64,000 nt of DNA from Pelecanus crispus. Taxonomy: Eukaryota; Chordata; Aves; Pelecaniformes; Pelecanidae. How positions within the stretch are numbered: the stretch's first letter is position 1; the number at the start of each line of letters is the position of its first letter. This document shows positions 25,986 to 37,400 of the stretch, in pieces. The position numbers were made by a program, and so were the translations under genes. The notes below the pieces were generated by a model. It was not told the origin of the DNA. It ran no database searches and worked only from the letters and a program-made list of their open reading frames with translations. The DNA is taken from assembly GCF_030463565.1 (NCBI RefSeq), contig NC_134652.1, positions 20,933,397 through 20,997,396 of the forward strand, given 5' to 3'.

Positions 25986-26053
25986 CCTGATGAAGAAAAA
26001 TTAGGACTGGTTAAAAACTCCTGATGAAGAAAAATTAGGGCTGGTTGAAAAAT
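25986..26053 (+). repeat. 34-bp tandem duplication, two copies
   Basis: Two adjacent units, 25986-26019 and 26020-26053, both begin CCTGATGAAGAAAAATTAGG and differ at only a few positions, such as GACTGGTTA versus GGCTGGTTG. This is a local duplication, probably recent. It carries no coding signal. Confidence 0.9.
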
Positions 26054-27542
26054 TTGTCAGAATTCTTTTTCTGGACAGAAGTCAGATCCTTGAGTAAGTT
26101 AAATTTTTTAGAGTATATGAAAATGTGTGCTTTCCATAGAAAATGGAGTGTTTGTCATAACCTTTTGACTGAAAAGAAAGTGATTCTGCCAGATGGTCCT
26201 GGCTAACTCTTTTTGGTTTATAGGTGAAAAGTTGCCTTGTTTCACAGGGAGATGCAAGAAGAAGAGGAAGGGTCAGGTAGGGAGGGGTCCAGTTACAGTT
26301 CTACAAGAAAATATTTTTAAATGAACTAGAGAATACCCCACTACAAATGAGAAAGGAAGAAGGATCCTGAAAAGGGGATGAGACAAGAAAGTGTAAAATT
26401 AAAGCACAGGTTCAGATTTAATGAGGTGCATAAGAATGACAAAGTCAGTGCTCTTTTAATGTAGGAGTCAGAATAAGGTTTTTGGCCAAGACTAGGGCCT
26501 TTTCCACACATTCATTGCCTTCTTTAATGACAAGATCACAATCCATTTTTCCTACAGTGCTGTTCACTGCACATACCTTGTTGTTATGCTCCAGCACATC
26601 AAACTACAATATGCACATTTTTTATGATACATAAAAGGTGCAAGCCTAGCTAACACAGATGGCTACATGACAGTCATGATGGGAAAAAGACAATATTTTC
26701 CATTAAACAAAGAGCCTTCAGTACATAAATATTGAAGTGTGACATGAGATCAAGCTGCAGCTCATCAGATTGGGTGCAGCTTTCCCTTAGACTCACTGAA
26801 ATCCAAAGTTCTGCTGCTAACCCCATGTCAGCCTAGGTTTGTTTCTTGAAATGAAGGATGTGAATGCCATGGCTCCAAAGAAGGCATTATCTCTTCACTT
26901 ACTCTTTCCCCACATGACAAGATGGGGAGGTGGCTGTAGTTCTGACATTTCCCTTTTAAAGTTAAAATACTTCTACTGATGCTGCCAGGACCTATACAGA
27001 GCAAATCACCTTAGCTCTACTGGTCAATACAGTGGGGCAAATTTACACCACTGGAACTTGTGACCCAAACTGACTCAGACCTCAGCATTTTTTTTACTAT
27101 GGGATAGACCCCAGAAATGCCAGTTTTATCTCCCAAGCTTGATAAAAGCAGCTTAAAGGCTTTCCCATCACACTCAAAGTGAGAGCTGATAAGGCTCAAA
27201 ATCCAGAAATTGCTTACTTTACAACTCTAAGTCCCTTTCAAGCCGACCTTCTGCCCTGAAAGCCTAAAACCCCTCACCAACAACTATATTTAGGCAACTA
27301 AAGATCTGGAACATCTGGGAATAATAACAGCAGTCTCATTTGGAAATGACATTTATATACCATTGTCTAGAAAGCATCACCATGCTGCAAAAGCTTTGCA
27401 AAGTCCACTTTGTAGATTTCAGACTGGAAAATTACCTGCTAGACAATTTGTGCGTCACCAGAAGTGTTGAGTGACAATTACATGTAGGAATAATCCAGTT
27501 ATTCAAAAAAACCAAGGCTCAGCCCTGTCAAAAATGGCAATG

Positions 27543-27544
<2 letters not shown>

Positions 27545-27574
<30 letters not shown>
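27545..27574 (+). repeat. Poly-A tract, 30 A
   Basis: Thirty uninterrupted A residues are the longest homopolymer in the window. It is preceded by AAAATGGCAATGGC. No processed-gene sequence or flanking duplication was recognised upstream, so the origin is unclear. Confidence 0.95.
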
Positions 27575-27576
<2 letters not shown>

Positions 27577-30500
27577 CCATTTAAAAAACATCCAAAACTT
27601 TCTTCAACCAGAATGTTTTTCATGATCTTTTGAAGGTGTATTTCAACATTGACTTTCCAGCACTGAAAATGCAAAGCCATCAACAATGGACCAATGCCTG
27701 AGAAAGAGGAAATCAAATTGACGGGTATTTTCACCTCCCAAGCTGAGAAGCATGTGAAAAAACAAACAAGCAGCCTTCAGGATCTCATAGCACTTTCTTC
27801 TGATTGCTTCCTTTTAAAGGGGGCTGCAAAGCTAAATGGAGCTCTGGGTCAATATTAGCAACATTAGTTGTTTGTCCAGCCTGGTGTTTATCACAGCTTG
27901 CCTAGGGCTATGCATGTTTGAGACAGAAGTAGGCAAAATAACTAATTTCAGCTAAAAGTTCTTTGTAGATACCCAGAACTCTGTTGGTCCACCCTCTGAT
28001 TAAATGCTTTGGTAGTGTTGAAAAATAACAACTAACAAGCCTACTTCATACAGCCAGGGGAGCAGAAGCTAATGTGGATCTAGCTTGACCTAACACAAGA
28101 CGCTCAGGACCGTAAGCTGGGTGCAGACATTAGCTGTTGGTCCCCAGTAAAGACCTCTTTACTAGACTGTCCTGTACCAGCAGTAGGTGATAATTTGCTG
28201 AAGCCAGTGGCTAAGCTTGCAGTGAAGTGTAAAAATAGCAGGTTACAGTTACCCAGGATATCATATTCATTGGCTCTCTATGTGAGGACATCCTTCCTCA
28301 GGTTGGGGCTAACAGCTGTGTCCAGACAGCCAGGACAACCCAGGCAATTTCAGTATGATGGACCAAGCCTAGCAAACATCTTCATACTGTGGCCAAGAGT
28401 TGAGGTACAGACAATCAAGAATTTATTTGCATCCGGACACATCAGTACCTTGAGTATTTAAAAGCATTTGATGTGTCATGCTGATACATGCAGAGATATC
28501 CAGCACCAGAGTCTGACCTCCATTTGAGGCCAATAACCCACTGCCTGTGGCTGAGATACTCATTCAGATTTACATCTCTGGTTCTGCCTGCTTGCAGTCA
28601 TAGCAGCTCCATGTAATAATTAAATGCCTGTTACACTAGAACACTAGTACTAATTCCTGGACTGGTAGGAACATCCTAAATTTAGCAGCACAGCATCAAC
28701 ACAGACAGCAAACAGTGTAAGACTGTGACACTTGTTAGCATTTGCAAAAGTCAACACACAGGCACTTCCATAGCAACCTCTGCCATAGCTGAAAGTAAAG
28801 ACTGGGCTCCTAGGTCCAACAGCATGTCCACACCGATTACTGGGATCAACATCAAGGTCACTGTTAAGCTATGATCCAGTGACCATTTGAGTTGCAAACC
28901 CCCTTACTCTTTGTCACCATCACTCAATGCAGTCAAGGGAGTGTTGCTGAACCTCCCCCTGTGAAGTCAGCACCATCCCTAGTCTTTGTCCTCTTTATTG
29001 GGTATTTGGAATTTAGTCCGGAACACAGGACATCAGTCCAAGAAGATCCCCTGCAACTCCACCTCACTCCCGCTCCCCCTGCACCCCACTTCCTCTTCCA
29101 CCTCCCCATAAGTAGCAGCAAGTATGCAATGTAAAAGACTTTTTTAGATAAGATTGCTTCCTTGAGGGGAACTCTGAAAGGAATCTGAAATACATTTTTT
29201 GTGTGGAGCTTAAAAAACTAAAAAAGCAGCAGCATCTGGACAGCCCTCGTGTGCAAAGCCTGCAGAGGAAGGGCAGCACACATATTACTTCAGCTGGTGG
29301 ATCCAGGTCCACTCAGCAACCTTGCTCCATCTGCAATGTCACACTTCCTCTTCAGCTCACCTTGGTGACTGTGCAGCGTCTACGTGCTTGTTACATGCTT
29401 GGCAAGTGCTGAGGTCAAACTGAATTCCCACTACCTCTCTGATTTCAGCTCTAGGCTCACTTAAAAACCCAAAGCTGTATCATGTAGCATGCATTCTTTA
29501 ATTTTAAAATTAACTTCTGTGGGGACAAAAGGTGAAATAAAGTAGGGAAGTAAGACAGAGAAAGGCAAAGGAAATTGCTTTACTGGAACACATTTTATTA
29601 ATTTTGGTACTGTCTCTTTTTCAGCTGGCCAAATAATTGTCAAGGCTGTTTCAAATCCTGCAGAGGAGTTTGTAGAGACTCGAGTGATAACCACTTGTCA
29701 CGACTCAGCTAGTCAATTTAAGGTTCCCAAGCATCAGCCTTTGAGCCAACAGAACACTTCATGGCTCCACTAGCAAAACCAATAATTAGGATTACAGAGA
29801 GTGACAGCTATGAAAAATAAACAGCAACAAAGATTAAAGACTCCAAAGTCACCCAACCAATGGGAGCTAAAGTTTATGTACTCAGTTTAAAAAAGACCTC
29901 TTAGAGCTCCCCTGTGGTCTTTTGGCAATTTGATTTAATTTAGTCTGTCCTTCCAAGAAATAATTTTTTAAATTAAAAGAAAAGGGAAAAAAACCCAACC
30001 CAAACACTGCTGTGCATTTGTCCAGTGCTCAGGCTTGGTTGATTACAGCTCTCTAGCTTCCAGGAAATCTTGGAAAGCTTTAAAAGCTTTACTGGATCCA
30101 TTAATTCTTCTCTTTTGCAGATGTTTATCCCTTTACTTACACCCCAGTAGGGCTCACCACTTCCAGTCACAGTCAGCTAGGAAGATGGGAGTCCCCTCTC
30201 TCTGTAGAAACTGACCATAACCAGATCCATAGCCAACGTGTAGGTAGGTATACAGGTAGGGCAGGAGGACCCCAGCACCACTAAAGAAGTAAGAGGAGAA
30301 TTTAGACACACACTTTCAACCCAAACAGTGGAGCCATTATTGCTTTTAGCATTTCTTACACACAGGTTGACTAAAACCACTGTTTCCTTCTGGACCTCTT
30401 CTTTGGGCACTTGGGCTTGCCTTCCTCTGATACACCCTCTGATCAGGTAAATCATCTGACAGTTCAAAGGACTCATCTTTTTCATTTTTGCCTGCCTTTT

Positions 30501-30923
30501 GTAGACTGAAGCCTTCACCTCCCTCCTCTGCAGAGGTCCCCCGACAGTCCCTGTTCAGTTCTGATCATGCTAAGGGGAATTTGCAAAGCCAGCCATGCAA
30601 ACCTCAGTCAGGAATGTTTTCGCTGCTGCCCTTCAGGGTTACAGCCGTAACTTGCATTTCTCTAGCCCAAGTCTGCATCAATTTTAGCATGGAGATACGC
30701 ACTGAAATCTGCTGAAAGGAGATGAAAGTTAAAGGGATAGAAAGAGCCAGGAGAACAGAACCCATCTTGACAGGCACATGAAACTCTGCAGCCAAACATC
30801 ACATGTTGCAGTATGAAATTAAGCTCTCCAGACACATTCTCAAGCTGGAGACTTACACTAGCCTTAACTTATGCAGGCTGGACTGCGTGTGAGTGCTTGG
30901 TGCCTGCCAGAGCACTGAGCTCC

Positions 30924-30944
30924 TTCAGCACCATGGGGTGTGCT
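30924..30944 (+). promoter_or_regulatory. Weak RE1/NRSF-like half-site
   Basis: TTCAGCACC matches the left half of the RE1 silencer element, but the right half (GGGGTG instead of GGACAG) does not match well. It is of interest only because the expected neighbouring cholinergic locus is known to be under REST control. Confidence 0.15.
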
Positions 30945-33900
30945 GGCCCACAGTTACTCGCAGATGAGATCTGTGAGCTGAATGCCATCTTTCAGGAAAC
31001 ATTACATAAAGCTTTTCAGTTACTGAATTTTCTTCTCAGGTGCTTCCTTCCAGACAGGTGTCTGGCAAAGACTCATCCCACGCTCTCTGAAGTCAGCAGA
31101 AAGGTTAGCAGGCACAGGGCCAGACCCCAGCACCGCAGCACTAGCTTTAAATTTTCACGGAGTAAATTGCATACTCACTTTCATCCTCCTTCCAGCTGTA
31201 TTTTACGGACAAACACCTGTCACTCAGAGCCGGATCAAAAAGTTTCATCTATCTGCACTCTCCCAGATCCTCCTCCTTTAGCTTTTGAAACATCTATAGG
31301 TACATCATTGTCTACCAAATATCGAAAATTCCTGATCTATTTTGAGAGCAATGTCAAAAGCTACTTGTACTATTAGTTGGAGAGAAGGGACAACCACTGC
31401 AATGAACCTGAGGAAGGAAATTTAAGACATGAAACCCTTGAATGATTTACTATGTCCTGAATAGGAAGAAATAGTATCTGTATGACTTTCTAGAAAAATG
31501 GTGGTATTTAAATGATTCTTCATTTTATTCTGGAATATAGTTTTTATACATTTCCTTAACCCTTCCTGCTGAGCAGGTTCTTCCCCACTCGCCGCTTTGT
31601 CTCTATTCCTTGTACTGATGGTGATTTCATGAACTTGCTTGTGAGGATCTTAATTTTAGAGTCATGTTTTTTCATGTGAGACTTTTCTCTTTATATTCTT
31701 GTCACTTCCTTTCACTTAACACTGGGTTTTTACATGATGAAAGAACAACAAAAACACAATTCAAAAAACTGTAATGCTGTTGGCCATCTCTTTTTTGGAA
31801 CACACACTCCTGCTTTCTAGATAACACGGCAGTACTCAGAAGACCTACTGCTTACATGCAGTACACATGACTACACAAAACACTTTTATATAACGGACCC
31901 AACCCTTGTGTGTGGCCAGTCTGTGGCCAGCACAGACCCAGTGGTGGGTCTACAGATTCCCACCATCCCTTGATTCTTAAGAATTTACCTTTCTGATCCA
32001 TTCAGTCAATGTTTCATATAAACATATTTCAGCCTCTGATCTGTTTGTCTTCTGAATCACAGAGCATTATCATAGCTAGAGTGCAGAAATCAAGAAGAAA
32101 GCTCTTGAGAAAGTTACCAAAGCTTATTTGGCAAGGATGTCCAAGCAAACAAGGCTATGCTTTAAAAAAATATGGTTTCCTTTTACCAGAAAAACAGGAC
32201 TTTGGTGTTTACATCGCCACCAAAGCAACTTCAGTAGCACAGTGACTATAGAACTTTGCTGGGACATTGATTTAATAAATAAAATATGTCAACAAACCAA
32301 CACCATTTTCCTGAAACACCTGTTCTTGTCTGCTTCCTATCCAAATTTTGGCATGATTGACTCTTGCTTAGCACTGAGATCTGATGAGATCATAGCTCAA
32401 AGCTGTATGTTGAGAATTAAAGGGAGGAGTCAACCAACATCATCAGAAGCCCTAAATTCTCATTCAAGTCAACACTGGTGGGCTGCATGCCCTTGGGAAG
32501 TAATTACTGTACAGTTATTGGCAAGGCACTTAAGAAATCACCTTTTGTCCTTCAATTCATTTTTATCAGGAAAATAACCAGGCAAGGAATGAGTTTCAGT
32601 TGTTCCAAGTCACTTATCTTTTTCTAGATTAAAATGGAATAAAAAGTTAAAGAGTCATTTTTGCAGTACTTCGAAGGCCGCTCCATGAAGCGAAAAACAA
32701 TGCCAACATTTTGAGTCAATATTACAACAATCAAGTCCTTTGCTATACTAATGACCTGCAAGTAAGTATCACTTTACATCCTCCTTCATATATTATCTCC
32801 CTTACACCCAATCAATCCTATTGTGACCTCAATGTAATTTGTAGAATCCCTTATTATTTGTCGGTGGGAGGGAAGGGCCATAGTCTTTGCGGACTGCTCC
32901 ATAAGCCATGAGAATACGCATCAACTGGTAACATTCAGGGACTATTACAATCATTCTTTATAAATTCCACTCTAATTGCTAGGCTGCCATTGACCATGCT
33001 GCATGCCAACAGTTCCCCAGTGATAGGCTTCTTCACATGAGGAGTGAAAGAGATCTGGCAGTAAGTGGTAGGTAGTGTCAGTGGCTTTCCTGAGTAATTT
33101 CCTGAGTTCCTACAGAAAATGAACCTGTAAGACAGCTGCCTTAAAGTTCAAGAGGCATAATCAGACACAGATGTGTAACAAGGGCAGCTCTTTGGGCTCA
33201 GTGAGAGGAATACATCATTTTGAACACACTCCTCCTTTGGCAGCTAATTAGTTCCAATAAAATTGTGTGTGTGCTGTTTGTCAGGGCTCTGAAAAGTCAT
33301 TCACTGTCAGAACACAGGCAACAAAACACTCTGCCTGACCCACCTGTGCTGTCATCGAGGCAAAACTGCTCATGTTGAGATTATTTTTTTAAAGGTCTCT
33401 TATCAAAACAACTATTTCATACTCATTAGAAGTTTTTCCACCAGCCTTTCTAACTATGTATGTCCCTCTCAGTCCACTAGGTACAGCCCTGTCCTGCTGC
33501 CGCGACCTGTCTGGGTTTGCAAAGGACAGTCATAGCTGAGATATGCAAGCCTAGGTCCAGGTTTTCTGAAAAGTTATCTCCACCTCTTCCACTGATGGAG
33601 CACTGCAAAGTCCAAAAGCCTTGGAAGATGGAGCACCTACTAGTGGGCACCACTGAAGGCCAGGCAGTATTAATTTTCATGCAGGTTTGCTGTTCTCCAG
33701 TGAAAGCCACCTGGAAGAGCAGTAGAAGAGAGGCTCAGAGAGACAGAATATGCAGTATCATACTTGCAAGACTGCTGCTGTCAGAAAACACTGCTTATGA
33801 CCTCAGATGGAGTCTCTGAACGCAATTCAAGTGGCTGAGACAAGTATACCAGAGTGTTGCAGTTTTGCACCAAGTTGATTGTTTTCCTTGGGGTGTTTCT

Positions 33901-34075
33901 TATTTTGCCTTTTTTTTTTTGCCCATCCTTAATTAAGAGGAGATAAGATTTTGTCTAAGACTTGTTAAATCAAGAGGGAGAATCCCATTGACCACAAGGA
34001 ATGGTGCATCAGTTTGTTTGCAAGGACACATTATTGGTTTGGCTCCAGTAGCGTGAGCAGATTGAAGGTGCTTAC

Positions 34076-34422
34076 ATAATATTTGCGGACTGGTTTACTC
34101 CTTGGAAAAAATCCTGAATGAATCCCGTAATGCTTCCCCTTTTTGTGAATCTTAAAGATAATTCCTTTGACATAATCCAATAAAAATGGCTCTTCCTTAC
34201 TAGAATAACCATATCCTTGAATGAGTATAGTTAATTTGTATTTGGAGAAGAGACAGATCTTACATGTTTTGCTCTTGTTCAGTGAGCACATTCTTCTGCA
34301 ACGTTCCTCCTCCCCTTCACAAGGAAGCCTGTAAGTGCAGGGTGGGATCTTTTTGCCAGGATCTCTATTCACCAAGCCAAGGCACTGTTCAAGCCCTGTA
34401 CCCTGACAGTCTGATCTTTTCA
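34076..34422 (-). CDS. Orphan candidate exon, cysteine-rich secreted-like protein (unrecognised)
   Basis: I do not recognise this gene. Read on the minus strand, a pyrimidine-rich acceptor (CTTGTTTATCTCTACAG) precedes 34422 and a donor TAT/GTAAGC follows 34076. The 347-bp segment enters in phase 1 and leaves in phase 0, with 115 open codons. Phase 1 entry is common after signal-peptide exons. The predicted peptide has eight cysteines in its first 56 codons (positions 5, 13, 28, 34, 41, 45, 53 and 56), including PPCTYRLPC and RCRRMC, then a cysteine-free tail rich in Lys, Tyr and hydrophobic residues. The middle recalls NTR/netrin-module patterns, but that is a weak guess. The frame stays open from 34462 to 34034, with a hydrophobic LLFLF stretch just before the acceptor. 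No ATG precedes the cysteine region, and no partner exon was found. It could be a real exon of an unknown gene, a pseudogene remnant or a chance frame. Confidence 0.3.
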
Positions 34423-34465
34423 CTGTAGAGATAAACAAGAACAGGAGCTGCTGGCCTTCTCTTTA

Positions 34466-37400
34466 ACCAATACTGCACTCCCTGAGGAGGCTAGAAGCCA
34501 GCCTGGATCAGAAGAGAGAAGCTGTGGTCATTGCAGGTCATGGCTGTATTTGCTTTCTGGCTTCCTTCCAAAGTAATACCTTTTCTTGGACCAGAGTTTA
34601 TTTTGCATTCTGAAAATATTCGCAACAACACCATTTCCTTTTTCTAGTTATTTTTTGCACAGCCCCTTGGGAAACACTGTAGCATGCCAGCCAGCACGTG
34701 TGCGTGAGCGTGTGCATGCCTGGGTCTCAAACCACCGCCCAGGACAGCCTCAGAGCTTTCCCAACAGCTTCTGACCTTTGCAACCTCTATTAAGTCTTGA
34801 GTGGTCGCTCAGTGCCTAGGCAGCTGCAAACATAACTACTGGCAATAGAAACAACTACTGGTTTAGTAGACCTAGGCCTAAACTGTGTCTTGCCCTCTCA
34901 CTCAAAACCATTTTTTTTTTTTTTTCAAACATCATATACAGCTCAGCCATGGCAACATCACTTTATGAAGTTAAACCATGCAGGATACCTGTCCCAGTGA
35001 TTGAAAGAGAAGCAACCACACCACCAACATCCTGCTGATGTTTAAGCCAGGCCTGCCTGGCCTTTCTGATATTGTTCTATGTTCACAGAGACTGTGTACA
35101 CCTGAGCCAAGATCCTCTCATGGAGGTGAAACTGTAGATATCATGAAGGTAGTTGCAGAAAAGAGCTACATTCCCACCTGGCATCCTCTGACCTAGGATC
35201 TCCAGTTCAGTTGTCATAACTCTGCTCATGCTTAAGCCCAAGAAGATTCAGTGTGCATTGCATCCCTTTCACTTCCAGTTCAGACACCAGACTGAGCAAA
35301 CAGCCTCAAATCTTCCAGATGACAATAACGTTGGGTCACAGCTGACCACTTCTCCATTTAGGAAACAGGGGAATAAACAGCACTTTGGTTCCCCCAGCAA
35401 CAAAAACACAGGGCATTTTCTTCAGCCCCATGCTTTAGTTTCTCAGAGGATGTTTACCCACCCGCTGCCAGAGCTAATGATGTACTGTGGGTTTGGGGAC
35501 TTGTGAACCAACCGTAGGATGAACTCGAGGATCACACTGCAACTGCATGGTGTTTCTGAAGGTGAAGAATGGCTCAGTGAGTAGGAGCAAAGGGCGTTGA
35601 TTGATCTTACTTAAAAATTACACAGCTTACTTGTCCCTACAGAGTATTTCTATTGTACCAGAAAAGTAGCAGTTTGAAACATATGAAATATCACATTCTG
35701 TATTTAAAAATGCCTCTCTACATTATTTCTCTCTCAGTCACCACAGGGCTAGATCAGGCAATACTTTCCATGGGTGCTGGACTGAATGGAAAAAGTCAGG
35801 GTTGGTGACTTAGCGACTGCCTCCTGAACAATGACCTGCTTCCCTTTCAGAAAAGAAATAGAAAAGCTGAGCTTGAGCCAAAAATTTCATAGTGATCCAA
35901 CTCTGACTCTGGCTTTTGGGTCAAGTAGCAGGGTCAGCAGGGCCACTGTGGTACCTATTCAGTATTCTACCGTTGGAAAATGTAGTTTTCTTGAACTTTA
36001 GATTTTCTGTTGGAAAAACATGTCAGTAGAACTGACCCTGGGGAGAGGAGGGAAGCATGGAGGGAGTCAAGAAGAAACATTTCACTTCAAAAAATTCCCT
36101 GCATCCACTCAGTTCTTCATATCACCATTTTCTCCAACAGACCACACTAACCTCCCAGCTGTTTCTTAATTTACTTGTAATCAGAGGCAGTGTAAGCTGC
36201 GCCTTCCCTTGTTCTTCCCTAGTGAAATGACCTCTTTAATGCAAAGCTAGGAAGTATGACAATATTTCTTTATACTTCCCTGGTTGTTTATGTGTATAGC
36301 ACTAGTGTGAGTCACTGTACTGAAGAAGGAGAGCATAGCCTCCCCCATCAGTTCAGGGCACTGCATGGTCGCTACGTCTGTGTCACAGATGTCAGTATCA
36401 GAGACCTTTCCCTGGACACAGCTCTTGTCCCAGTCTGCTCTCAACTGCAGCTCGTTTGTGTTTTTCTTCTGCTCCCAACTCTACCTTAAACATGAACTCA
36501 CACGCAGAATGATTTCCAAACAACTGTGAAGCGTTAACTGCAGCAAAGGCTACTGAGTGAATGAGCTTGGTTGTTTAGCTGCTCAGAGTGCTCCAGCTGG
36601 GCCAGACCAAAGGAAAAGAGAATAACGATTTCATCAAATGAGCCACACAAAATTACCACACCTCTTTGAGTGAGGCTATCCTTATCAGAATAGGCAACTC
36701 CCACTAACATTTAATTTCCTATGTCCGTGGGCAGCTTCTCAACAATATTAGAAACCTTTTGGTTTTCTTCCCAAAGAGTGGGCGGACGAAGTGGGGGGAA
36801 AATACAATTTCAGGGAACAAATCTTCAAGACCACCACAGAATCTGTGATCCACTAAGCTTTCTGAAATGAACCACTTCCACAGCACGTATCACTCACTAC
36901 CCATTACACACTGCAGAAAAAGTCTCTCCCACCATGCAGAATGCCCATAGATAACTGCTGTGCCTCCTTCACTTCGCACCCTCCCTGCCTCTGCATCTGC
37001 ACTGTGCTGCACAGGGAGCAGGGGAAGGGGCACTACCTGGGTGAAAGGGTCACACTTCTACTCATGGCCTTGCCTGGAGCAGCTGGGACTTCTCAGGATC
37101 TGAGGAACAGTCAGTTCCTTCTGCTTGATACCTGTTTCTTGAGCCACTGCTTTACCCAAGTGTATAGTAGAAGGTGGCCTTACTGTAAAAGTTGCTTTCC
37201 CACAGCACTTCTGAGGCTCCTCTGCCTAGATTTATGCTCCTTTTGTTAAATAAATATAATAGCCTACACCTCTAATGGTGACTAAGCCATGGTTGGTTTG
37301 TGTTTCAGTAAGGGTTTAGCTCTTGACAAGCAGAGATGGTCAGATTATTATATATCTGATGTGAACTGGAGAGTAATGCAATGCTAAATGGCTTAATGAG

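Larger units (their letters stand above)
26054..34030. other. Intergenic, no gene recognised
   Basis: Contains the poly-A tract and unique sequence. A 187-codon frame with an ATG at 30813 has no domain, no known similarity and ordinary base composition, so it is not called. A TAATTA/CCAAT-containing stretch at 33240-33300 could be regulatory, without firm support. Confidence 0.5.

Noticed and set aside
30813..31376. 187-codon plus-strand frame with an ATG
   Set aside because: No recognisable protein similarity or signal peptide; a length like this is expected by chance in 64 kb.
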